From: Aquirufa antheringensis
Lineage (GTDB): Bacteria > Bacteroidota > Bacteroidia > Cytophagales > Spirosomataceae
Length of the DNA stretch: 64,000 nt
Reading direction: 5' to 3'
NCBI RefSeq assembly: GCF_004307425.1
Contig: NZ_SEWZ01000002.1
Location: forward strand, 4,935-68,934
The position numbers and the translations under genes were made by a program. Of this stretch, positions 45,108 to 55,098 are shown piece after piece. The notes under the pieces were generated by a model that saw only the letters and a list, made by a program, of their open reading frames with translations, searched no databases and was not told the DNA's origin. Position 1 is the first letter of the stretch, and every line of letters starts with the position of its first letter.

Positions 45108-48100
45108 CATTGTAGTAGGCTTACTGACGGTAGCATCAGCGGCACTTGCCCAAAATTCTATCCTATCCAGTGGCCAATGGCTCAAAGTAGGCATCACCCA
45201 ATCTGGTATCTACCAAATCACCCCAGCCTGGCTTTCCTCCCTCGGGTTAAAAGCAAGTTCGATCGGAGTCTACGGACACGAAATAGGTGAATTGCCCCAA
45301 GCCAACTCCGCAACTAGACCCATCGATTTACAGCCGATTTCCTTCCTGAAACAAGGAGATAAAATCTTGTTTTATGGAGAGAAATTTACCCATCACTACA
45401 GCGATACTACTTTCTATTTCATCCGTTTAAATGATCCAGCGCCTAAAGCCATAACAGACCTTCCGTCAGCTACCGCTAATACAACGGCTTTAGATTATGG
45501 CTATAGTCGTTTTCACTATGAGCCAGAAACGTACAATCTATTACAATCAGGTCGAGAATGGCTGGGTGATGGATTTTTTGGCAATGTAAACCGAACGATT
45601 CAATATCCTTTAGCAGATTACAAAATAGGGATTCCAAGCTTACTATCTGGCAGGTTAGCCTCCTCCTCCATTGCTCCAGGGACTTTCACCTTCAGCATTC
45701 CGGGAAATAGCCTTCCTCCCCTTACCTTTCCAGCGACCACCGGCGGACGTTATGACCAAAAAGCCTTTTTACAGACCTTCTCCGCTTCTGTAAAACCAGA
45801 GATTAAGGACCAAAGCTGGACCTGGAATCTAGCCTATAGCAATACTACCGGCTCTGGCTACATCGATTACATTGACCTTCATTATCCTCGAAAATTCAAT
45901 GCGACGAACGAGAATCCGCATTATTTTTTACCCAACAAAACCGATTCTACTTTCAGCATCAGCATTCAAAACCGCCAAGCCAATCACCTCGTTTGGGTCA
46001 AGTTCACAGGCAAGAGCTGGCAAAATGTAAATTCCCTCGTATTTAACAAGGTCACTCCAGGGGCTGAGCTGTTGATTTTTGATTCGGCAAAAGCGGCGGA
46101 TCCGAAAACGGGAGAAGTCATAGCAAACCAAAACATTCGAGCAGACACTCCCGCCGATTTACTCATCCTTTCTAGCCCTTCGATCCTTCCTGCTGCAAAA
46201 CTGCTAGCGTCCTATAAAGGTGCGAAGGGAATTGCTGCAAAAGCCTATTCCACAAAAGAAATCTACCACGAATTCTCAGCCGGGAAACAAGATGTGACGG
46301 CGATACGCGATTTCATCCGCCTAAAAAAACCTCGCTATGTATTATTTTTAGGCGATGCGACAGTGGATTACAAAGGAATCAACAAGGTGGCTTCGGCCGT
46401 CGAAAGACAGAATTATGTCCCGAGTTATGAAAGTCGCGAGTCCTTGCAACCTTTGCAGACCTATGTGTCTGATGATTATTTTGGGCTAATCGCAGATAAC
46501 CAAGGCGAATGGCTAGAGGGAAATGAGGCGGTGAATGAACCGCTGGCGGTAGGCATCGGACGTATCCCAGCAAAGTCAATCGAAGAGGCAAATACGGTGG
46601 TTAATAAACTAATCAGTTACGAGACGCGCACTCAGCAGCAACCCTACCGCTTCGCTTGGTTTGCGGATGACGGCGATGCAAATATCCACGTGCAAGATGC
46701 AGAAGATTTCGCGCGCTTGGTTCCGGAGGCGTATCAAGTCCAAAAAACCTACCTCGACCAATTTCCTCAAGAAGTGGCGAATGGATTTTATACCTCAGCC
46801 GCCGCCCAAAAAGCCAGTTTAGCCCTATTTAACCGGGAAGCCGATTTTATCCATTTTCTAGGTCACGGATCTGAATCCGCCTGGACGGATGAGAAGGTAA
46901 TCACGACTAACGAGCTACAAACACTGAAAAATAGTCGAAATTTACCCCTCTTGTTAACGGCGACATGCCAGTTTGGTCGTTTTGACGACCCGAATCAGCT
47001 ATCTGGAGCAGAAATAAGCCTTTTATCCAACCAGGGCGGTGCCATGGGTCTCATCTCGACGACGCGACCCGTGTTCCAGAGTAGTAATTACTTGTTTGGC
47101 CAAGCATTTTATAGACAGTTAGCTAATCATCTAACAGATAAAAATTACCGACTTGGTGATTTGTTTAAAGACGCGAAGAATGATAGCCAATCTGGAGTGA
47201 TTAATCGCAACATCACCCTGCTAGGCGATCCCACCTTAGCGTTACTTTGGAATCAACAGGCTCTTACAATCCGACTAGATACCTTGACTTCCGGAATCAT
47301 TCAAGGACAAACGACTCCCAGTATTGATGGAGAAATTCGTTTGTATTATTTTGGAGAAGACAAGCCTATGCAGACTTTGGGGACAAAAACAGATAAATTC
47401 AGCTATGTAAAATCCGGTGATTTAGAGGCCATCAACAGCGCTAAGGTCGAAAAAGGCAAATTCACTTTGGCGAACTTACCAGCCGCGAGATTAAAATGGA
47501 CCGCGCGAACAACGACGGAAACGTATGGCGGAGGAATGAAGAGCGTGGTGAAATCTACCTCAGAGGAAAAAGAAGTGAACGCCCCTATACTAACAGCGAG
47601 CCTATTAAATGAGTCTGACCCGCTAGCTAGCTCCGCTAATCCGATCTTACAAATTAAAATCAGCGACGCGAGTTCTTTACGACTTGTGGGACCTAAGGGC
47701 GAAAAAGCCCAAATTTCCATCAACGACACCTTGGAAATTCCCTTCTCTGATGTATTTACCCCCGAGCCAGGAAACAGTAGAAAAGGCAGCATTACCTTCC
47801 CTTTTGAATCACTCGCTCCGGGACTCTATAAAATCAAGGCAAATGTGTTCGACGTACATACGAATCAAGGATTTTGTTCGTTTGAATTCCGAGTTTCAGA
47901 AAACACAAAAGAGTCAGGTTCGCTCCGAATTTATCCGAATCCAATGACCGAGCGAACCAGCTTTTCGTTTTTACAAGAGAAACGCTGGACGAGCTATCGT
48001 TACAAGCTAAAAATTTATAGTAACTTAGGGATACGATTGCTCGAAAGGACGGGAGTGATTCCGGGAAGCGATTCGGTGAATCAGACTTTCTCGATCGATT

Positions 48101-48216
48101 GGAGTGCAGCAGAGAAAAGCCAATTAGATTTCATCAACTATTACCAATTAGACATAACCTACGACAACGAAACTCCGTTTAGAAGCTTCAGCGGCCGTAT
48201 TGGACATATTAAATAA
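45076..48216 (+). CDS. porU: Type IX secretion system sortase PorU
   Basis: This 1046-aa protein has a signal peptide (residues 1-25, ending ALAQ), an N-terminal beta region, and a gingipain-like C25 peptidase domain with catalytic His597 (FLGHGSESAW) and Cys631 (LTATCQFGRF), spaced as in Porphyromonas PorU. A C-terminal immunoglobulin-like domain ends with YPNPMTERTSF-type T9SS sorting motifs. PorU removes the C-terminal signal of T9SS cargo and attaches it to A-LPS or similar. It overlaps sprT and precedes porV by 3 bp. Confidence 0.95.
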   Translation: MRTSYRLRILSIVVGLLTVASAALAQNSILSSGQWLKVGITQSGIYQITPAWLSSLGLKASSIGVYGHEIGELPQANSATRPIDLQPISFLKQGDKILFYGEKFTHHYSDTTFYFIRLNDPAPKAITDLPSATANTTALDYGYSRFHYEPETYNLLQSGREWLGDGFFGNVNRTIQYPLADYKIGIPSLLSGRLASSSIAPGTFTFSIPGNSLPPLTFPATTGGRYDQKAFLQTFSASVKPEIKDQSWTWNLAYSNTTGSGYIDYIDLHYPRKFNATNENPHYFLPNKTDSTFSISIQNRQANHLVWVKFTGKSWQNVNSLVFNKVTPGAELLIFDSAKAADPKTGEVIANQNIRADTPADLLILSSPSILPAAKLLASYKGAKGIAAKAYSTKEIYHEFSAGKQDVTAIRDFIRLKKPRYVLFLGDATVDYKGINKVASAVERQNYVPSYESRESLQPLQTYVSDDYFGLIADNQGEWLEGNEAVNEPLAVGIGRIPAKSIEEANTVVNKLISYETRTQQQPYRFAWFADDGDANIHVQDAEDFARLVPEAYQVQKTYLDQFPQEVANGFYTSAAAQKASLALFNREADFIHFLGHGSESAWTDEKVITTNELQTLKNSRNLPLLLTATCQFGRFDDPNQLSGAEISLLSNQGGAMGLISTTRPVFQSSNYLFGQAFYRQLANHLTDKNYRLGDLFKDAKNDSQSGVINRNITLLGDPTLALLWNQQALTIRLDTLTSGIIQGQTTPSIDGEIRLYYFGEDKPMQTLGTKTDKFSYVKSGDLEAINSAKVEKGKFTLANLPAARLKWTARTTTETYGGGMKSVVKSTSEEKEVNAPILTASLLNESDPLASSANPILQIKISDASSLRLVGPKGEKAQISINDTLEIPFSDVFTPEPGNSRKGSITFPFESLAPGLYKIKANVFDVHTNQGFCSFEFRVSENTKESGSLRIYPNPMTERTSFSFLQEKRWTSYRYKLKIYSNLGIRLLERTGVIPGSDSVNQTFSIDWSAAEKSQLDFINYYQLDITYDNETPFRSFSGRIGHIK

Positions 48217-48219
48217 CCC

Positions 48220-49371
48220 ATGAAAAGAGTCCTAACCCTACTATTAGTGACCATCGGAATCACATCCTATGCACAAACAACCTTAGTTTCAGGCCAAATC
48301 AATGCCGGGCGTATTCCTACCCCTACCCTCTTATTTCTGAACGTTGCGCCAGATGCTCGTTCTGCTGCGATGGGCGATGCGGGTGTAGCGTTATCGGTGG
48401 ACGCGAATGCGATTCACTGGAATACAGCGAAATTAGCCACTACGGAAAAGAAAATGGGTTTTTCCCTTTCGTATACCCCTTGGTTACGCAACCTGGTGAA
48501 TGATATGGCGCTTTACAATGTGGCGGGCTATACGGTGACGAAGAAGAACTTGGTTTTCGGGTTCTCTGTTGATTATTTCGATCAAGGCATGTTCCAAGCC
48601 ACTTTGGATAATGGAACTAGCGCAGGTAATTTTAACTCGAAAGAATTTGCCATAGGCATCTCACACGCGAGAAAATTATCGCCTGCCTTGTCATTAGGCA
48701 TGAATTTGAAATACATTAACTCGAACTTATTAGGAAGCTACCAGGGGAGCGGGGGATTGAGTAATTCCTTAAAACCTGCCGAAACGGTAGCCGCAGACAT
48801 CTCTGTTTTTTATGCTAAACCAACGGTGGGTCCTTGGAAATACAGCTATGGCTTGACTCTTTCAAACATTTCGGGTAAAGTGACCTACGGTGGAACGGAG
48901 AAAAACTTCATTCCTACGAATTTACGTATCGGAATGGCAGCGACGCATGAAATCGATGACCTGAACAAATTGACCTTTACGGTTGATTTCAATAAACTGA
49001 TGGTTCCTACGCCGCCGGCCTACGAGAATGGGAAGATGATTGGGACAGATCCTGCGACGGTTTCGGCGATCGGTGGAATTTTCGGTTCTTTGGGGGATGC
49101 CCCAGATGGCATTAGTGAAGAGATCAAAGAGGTGACCACGTCTGTGGGTGCAGAATACCTATTCAACAATGCCTTTGCATTAAGAACGGGTTATTTTCAC
49201 GAGAGTGAAATGAAGGGAAATCGGAAGTACTTTACCTTTGGTTTAGGCTTTAAGATGGACCAAAAATACGGCTTGGACTTCGCCTACCTCGTTCCGAGTG
49301 GACAAGGAAGTCCCTTAGCTAACACCTTACGTTTAACGCTCATCGCGGGCATTAATCAGTCTGAAAGATAA
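48220..49371 (+). CDS. porV: Type IX secretion system outer-membrane protein PorV
   Basis: This 383-aa protein has a signal peptide (MKRVLTLLLVTIGITSYAQ) and a FadL-like beta-barrel with the typical AGRIPTPTLLFLNVAPDARSAAMGDAGVALS start. PorV is the shuttle that takes cargo from the translocon to PorU. The gene follows porU directly (3 bp) and is 2 bp before an M16-like gene. Length is standard for the family. Confidence 0.95.
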   Translation: MKRVLTLLLVTIGITSYAQTTLVSGQINAGRIPTPTLLFLNVAPDARSAAMGDAGVALSVDANAIHWNTAKLATTEKKMGFSLSYTPWLRNLVNDMALYNVAGYTVTKKNLVFGFSVDYFDQGMFQATLDNGTSAGNFNSKEFAIGISHARKLSPALSLGMNLKYINSNLLGSYQGSGGLSNSLKPAETVAADISVFYAKPTVGPWKYSYGLTLSNISGKVTYGGTEKNFIPTNLRIGMAATHEIDDLNKLTFTVDFNKLMVPTPPAYENGKMIGTDPATVSAIGGIFGSLGDAPDGISEEIKEVTTSVGAEYLFNNAFALRTGYFHESEMKGNRKYFTFGLGFKMDQKYGLDFAYLVPSGQGSPLANTLRLTLIAGINQSER

Positions 49372-49373
49372 TT

Positions 49374-50639
49374 ATGTTAGATCGCCGCGTCGCACCTACC
49401 GCCTTTCCGGTGGAAAAAGTTTTATTCCCTACGCCTGCCCAATACACTTTAGCTAATGGCATCGAAGTGTGGGTCGTTTCAGCAGGAGAACAAGAGGTTT
49501 TTAAATTTGAGTTAAGTACGAAGGCGGGAGCAATCCATAGTCCCGTGGCTGGATTAGCTGGCATGACGGCATCGCTAATGAAGCGTGGTACTGCGGTACG
49601 ATCAGCTCAAGAAATTCATCAGGCATTTGATTTTTTTGGGGCCTTCTGGGATATCCAAGCCAGTTTAGATCACGGCACCTTTACGGTGTACGGATTAACA
49701 AAGCACTTTCATTCGTTGATTCCGCTTGTTTGTGAAATACTACAAGAAGCTACCTTCCCGGCAGAGGAAGTAGAAAAAGAGATCGAGATTGAGCGCCAAA
49801 AAACGAAACTGAATTGGGAAAAAACGTCCTACGCAGCCAGCCAAAAATTCCGTGCTCAAGTTTTCCCGAACGACCCCTATGGTCGTTTTACGGTGGCAGA
49901 GGATTTTGACAAATTAGACCGCGCAGCGCTTGTGCAACAGTATTCGACTACGTGGGCTTCCCAAAAACCAGTCATTTTCCTTTCTGGAAAGATCTCCGAA
50001 GAGCAGATTGCTTATTTAGACCAAACACTCGGTCAAATCAAGTATACTAGCTCAGAACTATCTATTCCTCCGGTTTCATTCGCTTCGAATCCGGTAAAAA
50101 TTCGGGAAGAAAAAGAAGGTTCCGTGCAGTGTTCCATCCGATTTGGATTGCCTGCCATTTCCAGAACGCATCCTGATTATTTTAAATTTAGCCTGATGAA
50201 TACCGTCTTGGGCGGTTATTTCGGCTCGAGATTACAGAAAAACATTCGAGAAGATAAAGGTTTCACCTATGGCATTTCGTCCAGCTTAGCGCCCTATCCA
50301 CGCGGTGGCTATTGGGTGGTGGGTACGGATGTGAATGGAGAGAATGTGGACGCGACTTTGGCAGAAATTAAGAAGGAAATTACGATCCTTCAAACGGAGC
50401 TAATCCCTCAAGACGAACTCGAAATCGTCCAAAACTACTTGATGGGCAGCTTCACTGGAGAATTGACGCAGGCTTTTGATATCGCAGAAAAGGTACGCGT
50501 AATTCAATTAAACGGATTAGCGCCTGATTTTTACGATCAATTCCAGGACCAAATACTAGAAATCCAGGCCCAGGATATTAGAGACATGGCTGCTAAATAC
50601 CTGAACCTGGATTTGATGCACGAGGTAATCGTGGGATAA
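49374..50639 (+). CDS. M16-family peptidase homologue lacking the zinc motif
   Basis: This 421-aa protein has two M16 domains. In the N-domain, where active members have HxxEH, it reads VAGLAGMTASLMKRGT, so the zinc ligands are absent. The C-domain keeps GGYFGSRLQKNIREDKGFTYG, with the Arg/Tyr pair of M16B. It matches the non-catalytic partner of a two-gene M16B peptidase; the HxxEH partner is not in this window. No signal peptide is visible. It sits 2 bp after porV and abuts the convergent PfkB gene. Confidence 0.88.
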   Translation: MLDRRVAPTAFPVEKVLFPTPAQYTLANGIEVWVVSAGEQEVFKFELSTKAGAIHSPVAGLAGMTASLMKRGTAVRSAQEIHQAFDFFGAFWDIQASLDHGTFTVYGLTKHFHSLIPLVCEILQEATFPAEEVEKEIEIERQKTKLNWEKTSYAASQKFRAQVFPNDPYGRFTVAEDFDKLDRAALVQQYSTTWASQKPVIFLSGKISEEQIAYLDQTLGQIKYTSSELSIPPVSFASNPVKIREEKEGSVQCSIRFGLPAISRTHPDYFKFSLMNTVLGGYFGSRLQKNIREDKGFTYGISSSLAPYPRGGYWVVGTDVNGENVDATLAEIKKEITILQTELIPQDELEIVQNYLMGSFTGELTQAFDIAEKVRVIQLNGLAPDFYDQFQDQILEIQAQDIRDMAAKYLNLDLMHEVIVG

Positions 50640-51548
50640 CTAGAACGAAGCTAGCTCTCTAAATTCATTCACACGGCCTGCTAAATCAGCTTCCGTGATT
50701 TCGAATAAACGCTCTGTACCGAATTTCTCTACGCAGAAAGAAGCCATCGCAGATCCATGAACGATTGCGCGACGCATGTTTTCAAAAGAGATATCATCCG
50801 TCTTCGCTAGGTAACCGATGAATCCTCCTACGAAGGTATCACCCGCACCGGTTGGATCGAAAACGTCTTCTAAAGGAAGTGCAGGGCAATAGAACATGCG
50901 ATCTCCTTGGAATAGCAAGGCACCGTGCTCCCCTTTCTTAATAATCAAGGTCTTAGGTCCCATCGCCATAATCAGCTTAGCAGCTGTGCGAAGTGAGTAT
51001 TGATCCGATAATTGACGAGCCTCCTCATCATTAATGCAAAGCACATCCACCATCGTCAACACACGCTTCAAATCGTCCATCGCCACATCCATCCAGAAAT
51101 TCATGGTGTCCATTACGACTAATTTAGGGCGTTTGTTCAAGCCTTGAATCGCTTCGATTTGTACTTGTGGTGTTAGATTACCTAACATCAAATAATCACA
51201 ATCTTGGTAAGATGCTGGGATCACCGGCTTGAAATCAGCTAACACGTTCAATTCCGTCACTAACGTGTCACGTGAATTCATGTTGTTGTGGTATTTACCA
51301 GCCCAAAAGAACGATTTCTCCCCTTTCTTGATTTGTAAACCATCCAAATTAATGCCACGAGACTTCAAGGTGTCCATGTATTCTTGTGGAAAATCATCCC
51401 CTACTACAGCCACTACGTTTACTTTTGGTAGAAAGAAGCCAGCAGATAAGGCGATGTACGTACAAGATCCACCGATGATTTTATCGGTCTTTCCGTAAGG
51501 GGTCTCTAAAGCGTCGAACGCAACGCTTCCAATTGTTAATAAGCTCAT
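50640..51548 (-). CDS. PfkB-family carbohydrate/nucleoside kinase
   Basis: This 302-aa ribokinase-fold kinase has IGGSCTYIALSAGF near the N-terminus and the catalytic DPTGAGDTFVGGFIGYL near residue 230. Asp in the GAGD motif is the base. The N-terminal lid region lacks features that would name the substrate; adenosine- or sugar-kinase activity is possible. It converges back-to-back with the M16 gene without spacer and follows the GNAT-like gene by 10 bp. Confidence 0.9.
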   Translation of the reverse strand: MSLLTIGSVAFDALETPYGKTDKIIGGSCTYIALSAGFFLPKVNVVAVVGDDFPQEYMDTLKSRGINLDGLQIKKGEKSFFWAGKYHNNMNSRDTLVTELNVLADFKPVIPASYQDCDYLMLGNLTPQVQIEAIQGLNKRPKLVVMDTMNFWMDVAMDDLKRVLTMVDVLCINDEEARQLSDQYSLRTAAKLIMAMGPKTLIIKKGEHGALLFQGDRMFYCPALPLEDVFDPTGAGDTFVGGFIGYLAKTDDISFENMRRAIVHGSAMASFCVEKFGTERLFEITEADLAGRVNEFRELASF

Positions 51549-51558
51549 AATTAATAAT

Positions 51559-52734
51559 TTAACCTACTTTAGGACAGCGACTAAAGGGTTGGTTTGGATT
51601 GAAAAATATACGGTATGTAATAAAAGTTTTATCGTTCGTGGCTCCTAGCTGGGAGACAAAGCGAAGCATTTTAGGATTAAAGTCCCCCACCCAGTTCATG
51701 TCCATGGTGGAATACGGATAAAATGGATTTGTGCGAGCGACTTCGCGGAAACGAAGGGCGATCGCAGATTCGACTCCTTTGCCTTGGTGATCTGGAGTTA
51801 CCCCAAAAATCACCCCGCAGGTACGAGTCAAGGTTCCTTTTAATTTCAATAAAAGGAATTTAATCATGCCCCACCAGTTCAATTTACCATTCAGGTGTTT
51901 CACGATTTGGTTCAAATCGGGGATCACAATGAAGAAAGCAACCGGCGTTCCATCCGTTGTATAGGCAAACCACAGCAATTGCTCATCGATGATGGGCTTC
52001 ATGGTTTTCACCAGTTTTTGAGCGGACTCACTACTCATCTCCTTAACACCAGGGAATTTCGCCCAAGCGGCATTAAAAATAAAGCGAAAATCTTCTGCAT
52101 ATTTCGAGAGATTACTCTTCTCAATGTGTTGGAAAACGTAATCAGGATTCTCAAAAATGCGTTGTGCTTTTTCTTCGATTCCCTGCGTCACATTCGCGCC
52201 TGCAATGGGTGATACGAATACGTATTGTTGGAAATAGTCTTGAAAACCATAGTTTTCGAAGAACGGAATGTAATAGGGCTTTGTCCAAGGCATCTTATAG
52301 GTAGGCTCAAACTCCCAACCTTTGACCATCAACCCCCAGAAACTATCACGCTCTCCAAAATTAATCGGGCCATCCATCCCCTCCATTCCTCGCTCCGCTA
52401 GCCAATTTTTGCAGGCATCAAACAGCATAAAGGCTGCATTTTCGTCTTCGATACACTCAAAGAAACCCATTCCACCTACGGGAACTTCGCCCTCTTTTGT
52501 ATTTCGCTCATAGAAAGCGGCCACGCGACCGATGGCTTCCCCTGATTCCGAAAATAAAATCCAACGGATCGCCTCCCCTTGTTTAAAATGGGGGTTCTTG
52601 CGCGGATCGAACACCGATGAAATATCGTTATCTAAGGGACGAATCCAATTAGGATCGCTGGCATAGAGCTGAACCGGGAATTCCAAAAAAGTCTTTTTTA
52701 GTCGAGCGTCGTCTCCTACTTCTCTCAAAAACAT
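51559..52734 (-). CDS. GNAT-like acyltransferase-domain protein
   Basis: I start at ATG 52734 (MFLREVGDDARLKK), because an in-frame TTG at 52767 lies inside the -7 promoter element. The 391-aa product has an N-terminal GNAT-type half beginning FLEFPVQLYASDPNWIRPLD and a C-terminal acyl-CoA-type loop GVTPDHQGKGVESAI near residue 330. It probably acylates an unknown substrate and is cytoplasmic. It is upstream of the PfkB kinase (10-bp gap), so the two form an operon. Confidence 0.8.
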   Translation of the reverse strand: MFLREVGDDARLKKTFLEFPVQLYASDPNWIRPLDNDISSVFDPRKNPHFKQGEAIRWILFSESGEAIGRVAAFYERNTKEGEVPVGGMGFFECIEDENAAFMLFDACKNWLAERGMEGMDGPINFGERDSFWGLMVKGWEFEPTYKMPWTKPYYIPFFENYGFQDYFQQYVFVSPIAGANVTQGIEEKAQRIFENPDYVFQHIEKSNLSKYAEDFRFIFNAAWAKFPGVKEMSSESAQKLVKTMKPIIDEQLLWFAYTTDGTPVAFFIVIPDLNQIVKHLNGKLNWWGMIKFLLLKLKGTLTRTCGVIFGVTPDHQGKGVESAIALRFREVARTNPFYPYSTMDMNWVGDFNPKMLRFVSQLGATNDKTFITYRIFFNPNQPFSRCPKVG

Positions 52735-52764
52735 GCGAATAACGTTAGAATGCGAAAAAACATA

Positions 52765-52772
52765 CAAAGGTA
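52765..52772 (-). promoter_or_regulatory. -7 element of the GNAT-PfkB operon
   Basis: TACCTTTG on the minus strand lies 30 nt before ATG 52734 and fixes the start of that gene. No matching -33 element is evident. Confidence 0.55.
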
Positions 52773-52862
52773 ATGAATTGCGTTTGGGTTTGGTGAATTA
52801 AAAGAATCCAATTAATTTTAATTCCTTATTATCCCCATTCGATCAGAAACGATCCGCTTACC

Positions 52863-54353
52863 ATGCAGCCCTTAAAAATATACAATACCCTGAGTCGTGA
52901 AAAAGAACTTTTCACCCCCATACACGAAAATCACGTGGGACTTTATGTCTGCGGACCCACGGTATACAATTATGTTCACCTAGGGAATCTACGTACGTTT
53001 ACGTCTTTTGACATCTTGAACCGCTATTTACTGCACATCGGTTACAAGGTGCGTTATGTGCGTAACATTACGGACGTAGGACACTTAGTAGGCGACGGCG
53101 ATGAGGGGGAAGACAAGATTGGGAAGATGGCCAAATTGGAAAAATTAGAGCCCATGGAGATCGTTCATCGCTTTACCCAAGATTTCCACCAAGTATTAGA
53201 AAAATTCAATGTCTTACCACCAAGCATCGAGCCTACGGCGACCGGGCATATCGTGGAGCAAATAGAAACAACTAAGTCATTGATTGAAAAAGGCTTAGCG
53301 TACGAATCGAATGGCTCGGTGTATTTTGACATCGAGACTTACAATAAAAATGGCGGCAATTATGGACATCTGTCCGGCCGCGTGATTGAAGACTTATTAA
53401 CTGAAACCCGGGACTTAGACGGGGTGGGCGAGAAGCGGAATCCCTTAGATTTTGCCCTTTGGAAAAAAGCCGCTCCAGAACATATCATGCGCTGGCCATC
53501 TCCTTGGGGAGAGGGTTTTCCAGGCTGGCACTTAGAGTGTACCTGCATGAGTCACAAATACTTAGGGAACACTTTTGATATTCACGGCGGTGGAATGGAC
53601 TTGAAATTCCCGCATCACGAATGTGAAATCGCGCAGGCAAAAGCAGCCTATGACCGCGCTCCAGTCCGTTATTGGATGCACACGAATATGTTAACGGTGA
53701 ATGGCCAAAAGATGAGTAAATCCCTCGGAAACTCGTTCCTTCCATCCGAATTGTTCGCAGGCAGCCATGCCCTTTTAGAGCAAGCTTACAGCCCCATGAC
53801 CGTGCGTTTCTTTATGTTGCAGTCACAATACCGCAGCACTTTGGACTTTTCGAACGACGCCCTGAAAGCGGCCCAAAAAGGGTACAAGAAGATCGCAAAC
53901 GGTTTACGCATCATAAAGAAACTTGTTTACCCTACGGATATCATCGCAAATCCAGATGCAGCCCAGGAAAAGGAAATCAGTGACGCCATTCAAGGCTGTT
54001 ATGACGGGATGAACGATGATTTAAACACGGCGGTGGCGATTGCCCACTTGTTTACCTTGTTAAAAAAAATCAATTCACTCTACACGGGTGGATTAGCTTT
54101 CGAATCCATTTCTGCTGAAACATTTTCGAATTTACAGCGTTCTTATACTAGCATTTTAGAAGATGTTTTAGGGATCAAAGAAGAGGTCCCTGCTGAAATG
54201 AATGGCTTGACGGATGAACTTCTTCAGCTCTACAAGGGTTTCAAGGAAAGTAGACAATACGACAAAGTAGATGAAATTCGTGGCGCCTTCAAATCTGCCG
54301 GATTATTGATTAAAGATATGAAAAACGCCATTGACTGGGGTTACGAAGAATAA
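52863..54353 (+). CDS. cysS: Cysteinyl-tRNA synthetase
   Basis: This 496-aa class I synthetase has VCGPTVYNYVHLGNLR (HIGH motif), the zinc ligands in WHLECTCMSHKYLG with HHECEIAQ, and the KMSKSLGN motif near residue 280. It charges tRNA-Cys. A possible promoter (TTTG 52789-52792, TAATTTTA 52813-52820) precedes it. It is followed 3 bp later by a rhomboid gene, so at least three genes are co-transcribed. Confidence 0.97.
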   Translation: MQPLKIYNTLSREKELFTPIHENHVGLYVCGPTVYNYVHLGNLRTFTSFDILNRYLLHIGYKVRYVRNITDVGHLVGDGDEGEDKIGKMAKLEKLEPMEIVHRFTQDFHQVLEKFNVLPPSIEPTATGHIVEQIETTKSLIEKGLAYESNGSVYFDIETYNKNGGNYGHLSGRVIEDLLTETRDLDGVGEKRNPLDFALWKKAAPEHIMRWPSPWGEGFPGWHLECTCMSHKYLGNTFDIHGGGMDLKFPHHECEIAQAKAAYDRAPVRYWMHTNMLTVNGQKMSKSLGNSFLPSELFAGSHALLEQAYSPMTVRFFMLQSQYRSTLDFSNDALKAAQKGYKKIANGLRIIKKLVYPTDIIANPDAAQEKEISDAIQGCYDGMNDDLNTAVAIAHLFTLLKKINSLYTGGLAFESISAETFSNLQRSYTSILEDVLGIKEEVPAEMNGLTDELLQLYKGFKESRQYDKVDEIRGAFKSAGLLIKDMKNAIDWGYEE

Positions 54354-54356
54354 GAT

Positions 54357-55097
54357 ATGCTAAGAAATTTAACACCTACCGTACGGAATTTAATTTTCGT
54401 GAATGTCGCTATCTTCTTAGGATCAGCCTTCATTCCGGATGAGTTATTTGCTTTGTACTTTTTCCAATCGAGCAAATTCCACTATTTCCAAATCATCAGC
54501 TATATGTTCGTGCACGCGAATTTTATGCACTTGTTGATGAATATGTTTGGCCTTTACATGTTCGGATCCATTTTGGAAAAAATATGGGGCGGACAGCGTT
54601 TCTTGTTTTTCTATTTATTCTGTGGCATAGGAGCTGGTTTGCTGCACGAAGCCATTCAGTATTTCCATGACTACGCGAGCATTCGCAAGGCCTTAGAATT
54701 AGCCCTTTCTAATCCAAATTCAGACTTTCTGATGGATTATTTTAACCGTTTTGACGGTAGCACCTCGATTAACGAGGGCCGTTTAAATGCCTTAGGTGCC
54801 ATTGATCATTTCAAAGAATACACGACACAAAACCCAGTTGTGGGAGCTTCTGGTGGCGTTTTCGGCATCTTGATGGCCTATGGGTATTTGTTCCCGAACT
54901 CAGAGATGTTCGTCTTCCCTATTCCCATTCCCGTGAAAGCGAAATACCTCGTGATGGGTTTTGCCTTTTATGAATTATGGGCAGGTAAAGCAGCAGCCGA
55001 AGGGGATAATGTGGCACACTTTGCCCATTTAGGGGGAATGCTTTTTGCGGTGATTTTATTATTGATTTGGAGACAAAAACGCGATAGCTTTTATTAG
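54357..55097 (+). CDS. Rhomboid family intramembrane protease (first of two)
   Basis: This 246-aa protein has Ser165 in VVGASGGVFG and His224 in NVAHFAHLGG, with HANFMHLLMN forming the oxyanion region. A roughly 60-residue loop (about 102-158) separates helices before the catalytic one, typical of Bacteroidota rhomboids. It lies 3 bp after cysS and 1 bp before a second rhomboid. Substrates are unknown. Confidence 0.88.
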   Translation: MLRNLTPTVRNLIFVNVAIFLGSAFIPDELFALYFFQSSKFHYFQIISYMFVHANFMHLLMNMFGLYMFGSILEKIWGGQRFLFFYLFCGIGAGLLHEAIQYFHDYASIRKALELALSNPNSDFLMDYFNRFDGSTSINEGRLNALGAIDHFKEYTTQNPVVGASGGVFGILMAYGYLFPNSEMFVFPIPIPVKAKYLVMGFAFYELWAGKAAAEGDNVAHFAHLGGMLFAVILLLIWRQKRDSFY

Positions 55098-55098
55098 G

